Below, one piece after another: positions 63,201 to 64,000 of a DNA stretch of 64,000 nt. Every line of letters begins with the position of its first letter. The first letter of the stretch is position 1. This stretch comes from Ferruginibacter sp. GTDB lineage: Bacteria > Bacteroidota > Bacteroidia > Chitinophagales > Chitinophagaceae. The DNA lies in contig JAQBNH010000002.1 of NCBI GenBank assembly GCA_028288705.1, positions 124,001-188,000 of the forward strand, written 5' to 3'. A model generated the notes under the pieces. It saw nothing but the letters and a program-made list of their open reading frames with translations, was not told the origin of the DNA and did no database searches. The position numbers and the translations under genes were made by a program.

Positions 63201-64000
63201 CGCTATTGCCTGGAATTCTCCTTTCGCATTATTTGTCGCATTCCCGATCCTTGCCGGCTGGCTGGTGTCACCCGTGATCATCTATTTCATCAGCAAGGCG
63301 CGGGATAAGAAAGTTACAGAAATCTCTGCCGAACAGCAACATTACCTGCGCATGCTGGCACGAAAAACCTGGTTGTTTTTTGAAACATTTGTTACTGAAC
63401 ACGACAACTGGCTGCCCCCCGATAATCACCAGGAACAACCGGTTGAACGTACGGCGCACCGCACTTCACCCACCAACATCGGGCTTGCATTGTTAGCCAA
63501 TGTAACCGCGAGGGATTTTGGTTATATCGGCCTGACGAAACTGGTAGAACGCACGACCAACACGATCAACAGCATGCAACGCATGGAAAGATTCAATGGG
63601 CATTTGTTCAACTGGTACGATACGGAAACCTTGTTGCCACTGCATCCGAAATATGTTTCTACGGTTGACAGCGGCAATCTCATGGGCCATCTCATCACGT
63701 TAAAACAGGCGCTGCTGGCCCTCCCCGACGAAAAGATCGTAACAGGCCAGGCATTTGAAGGGCTGCTGGATTCTGTTCGCCTGCTGGTGGAAATATCTAA
63801 AAGCGATAACCTTGCTGCTTTGGAGAAAAAGATCGCTGCTGAATATCCAACGCATATTGATCAGTTAGCTTCCATTAAAAATTATCTCGACGAACTGGAA
63901 GAAGCTTTCACCGGTATATTCCGCGAACTCATCATCACAGACAACGACGAAATTGATGCCTGGACAGAAAGGATCTTTACACATATCAAAGACCTGAAGA
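60256..64000 (+). CDS. Cyclic beta-1,2-glucan synthase-like giant membrane enzyme (partial, runs off the right edge)
   Basis: Starts at ATG 60256 and remains open for 1248 codons to the window end. Residues 1-400 are soluble and helical. Two membrane blocks (near 430-500 and 840-890, then 950-1020) flank a glycosyltransferase domain with KYVITLDTDTQLPRDTAWKL, GKGIYDVDAFELAL, SHDLLEGSYTRAGLVTDVQF and MRRHRWIRGDWQIASWI. This arrangement is that of cyclic beta-1,2-glucan synthases (GT84, NdvB/Cgs), where a glycoside-phosphorylase-like domain follows. The beginning of that C-terminal region is cut here. It probably makes a large periplasmic or secreted glucan. Its divergent neighbour is 207 bp away. 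Confidence 0.85.
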   Translation, partial: MTNGNKRKKPQTDILDILPNALNTLRKNIIEPFLEDNPLAKYVDKRAPLRSELFTEQQLEEHAKTLAKRHTLILKDPSEGLLKRLAENETILLEVHKLLTETVKKNVRIVPAGEWLLDNFYLIEEQIYTGKKHLPKGYSRGLPQLSKGASAGLPRVYDLAVEIISHSDGHVDLRTLTSFVKAYQTISPLKIGELWAIPIMLRLALIENLRRLSIQISLDISNKSLADYWAEQMVDAAENDPKNLVLVIADMARSEPPIESSFVAELTRRLQEKGNALTLPLTWIEQRLSENGLTSGELIQQENQKQAADQVSISNSISSLRFLSTTDWRDYVESVSVIEELLRQEPAGIYPGMDFHTRDMYRHAVEKLAKHSERPEKEIAEIAVKLCHENIDAENSRNRHVGYYLIDKGIRQTEKIAGIKATGNERTRRFVRRMPFLVYAGSIMLISICLTAVLLQKISPQLAHNWQRILLAFVSLIASSQLALSLVNWITTILSHPSLLARMDFSKGIPETATTLVAIPTLISSPSGIMELIEGIEVRYIANRDPNLYFALVTDFKDAATETTADDQPLLDMLTEKIHDLNKKYRRDTGDPFLLFHRPRTWNAKDKTWMGYERKRGKIGHLNELLRGKGRENFSLVIADESLLPSIKYVITLDTDTQLPRDTAWKLAGTMAHPLNHPIYSKSRQRVVEGYTILQPRVSNSLPSDDSSIYAKMHGNEPGTDPYTRAISDVYQDLFGEGSFVGKGIYDVDAFELALKDRFPENRILSHDLLEGSYTRAGLVTDVQFYEEYPQAYVADAMRRHRWIRGDWQIASWITPFIPGVDNKLRKNHISLLSRWKIFDNLRRSLVPLALMGLLTYGWLFSPFYIFFTLIVLGIYFLPGLVSFAWQVFQKPDDVIFAQHFQYCARSLRDNLFQNAIDLICLPFTAISNADAILRTLWRVYISRRNLLQWNPFSSSAYDQRNLQGIFARMWIGPLASLAMLAAIAWNSPFALFVAFPILAGWLVSPVIIYFISKARDKKVTEISAEQQHYLRMLARKTWLFFETFVTEHDNWLPPDNHQEQPVERTAHRTSPTNIGLALLANVTARDFGYIGLTKLVERTTNTINSMQRMERFNGHLFNWYDTETLLPLHPKYVSTVDSGNLMGHLITLKQALLALPDEKIVTGQAFEGLLDSVRLLVEISKSDNLAALEKKIAAEYPTHIDQLASIKNYLDELEEAFTGIFRELIITDNDEIDAWTERIFTHIKDLK

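Noticed and set aside
60234..63690. Several minus-strand frames opposite the glucan-synthase gene
   Set aside because: They are antisense shadows of a continuous plus-strand frame carrying clear GT84-type motifs.

Overview
The window looks like chromosomal DNA of a Bacteroidota member, most likely the Chitinophagaceae or a close relative. This rests on large secreted proteins ending in type IX secretion (T9SS) type-A sorting domains, a UpxY-type NusG paralogue, sigma-ABfr-like promoters (TTTG, about 20 bp, TAnnTTTG), short basic-ended PID-CTERM-like sorting signals and moderate GC content. No gene here fixes the genus.

Positions 1-28240 (all minus strand) form a very large surface-polysaccharide locus. 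Read in transcription order it holds GDP-L-fucose synthase, a class-II asparagine synthase, a GT4 glycosyltransferase, an ABC-2 permease (Wzm), a 0.36-kb intergenic tandem repeat, the matching ATPase with an extra C-terminal domain (Wzt), and then about 20 genes packed end to end, mostly with ATGA or few-base overlaps. These comprise fifteen further glycosyltransferases (GT2, GT4 and GT61 types), five FkbM-type methyltransferases, one hexapeptide acyltransferase and a polytopic polymerase-like protein cut by the left edge. Positions 28316-32554 carry the control and export end: a UpxY antiterminator-like protein, a Wzc-like tyrosine autokinase with a striking Gly-Tyr repeat tail, a Wza-like outer-membrane lipoprotein, and a 69-residue PID-CTERM-like protein. 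Together they suggest a heavily O-methylated, fucose-containing glycan that is exported and perhaps capped by methylation.

Positions 32600-44064 hold a candidate SRP RNA on the plus strand, a 1629-residue T9SS cargo protein, a cupin, a GNAT acetyltransferase and a 1484-residue secreted protein. Positions 44331-49252 are a small-ion and stress island: a DUF305 membrane protein, the 3' remnant of a HAD sugar-phosphatase gene, an NhaD-type Na+/H+ antiporter, a DUF389 membrane protein and, divergently, a ClC chloride/proton antiporter.

Positions 49378-60048 hold two equal-length tandem paralogues (1397 residues each, offset exactly 4673 bp, with patches of complete DNA identity) and a short relative that keeps only their C-terminal part. 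The 1484-residue protein shares a long module with the tandem pair, so four related T9SS-type surface proteins lie close together. From 60256 to the right edge a plus-strand gene encodes a cyclic beta-1,2-glucan synthase-like giant membrane enzyme, cut by the window end.

All functions are assigned by reading motifs by eye; no database search was run.
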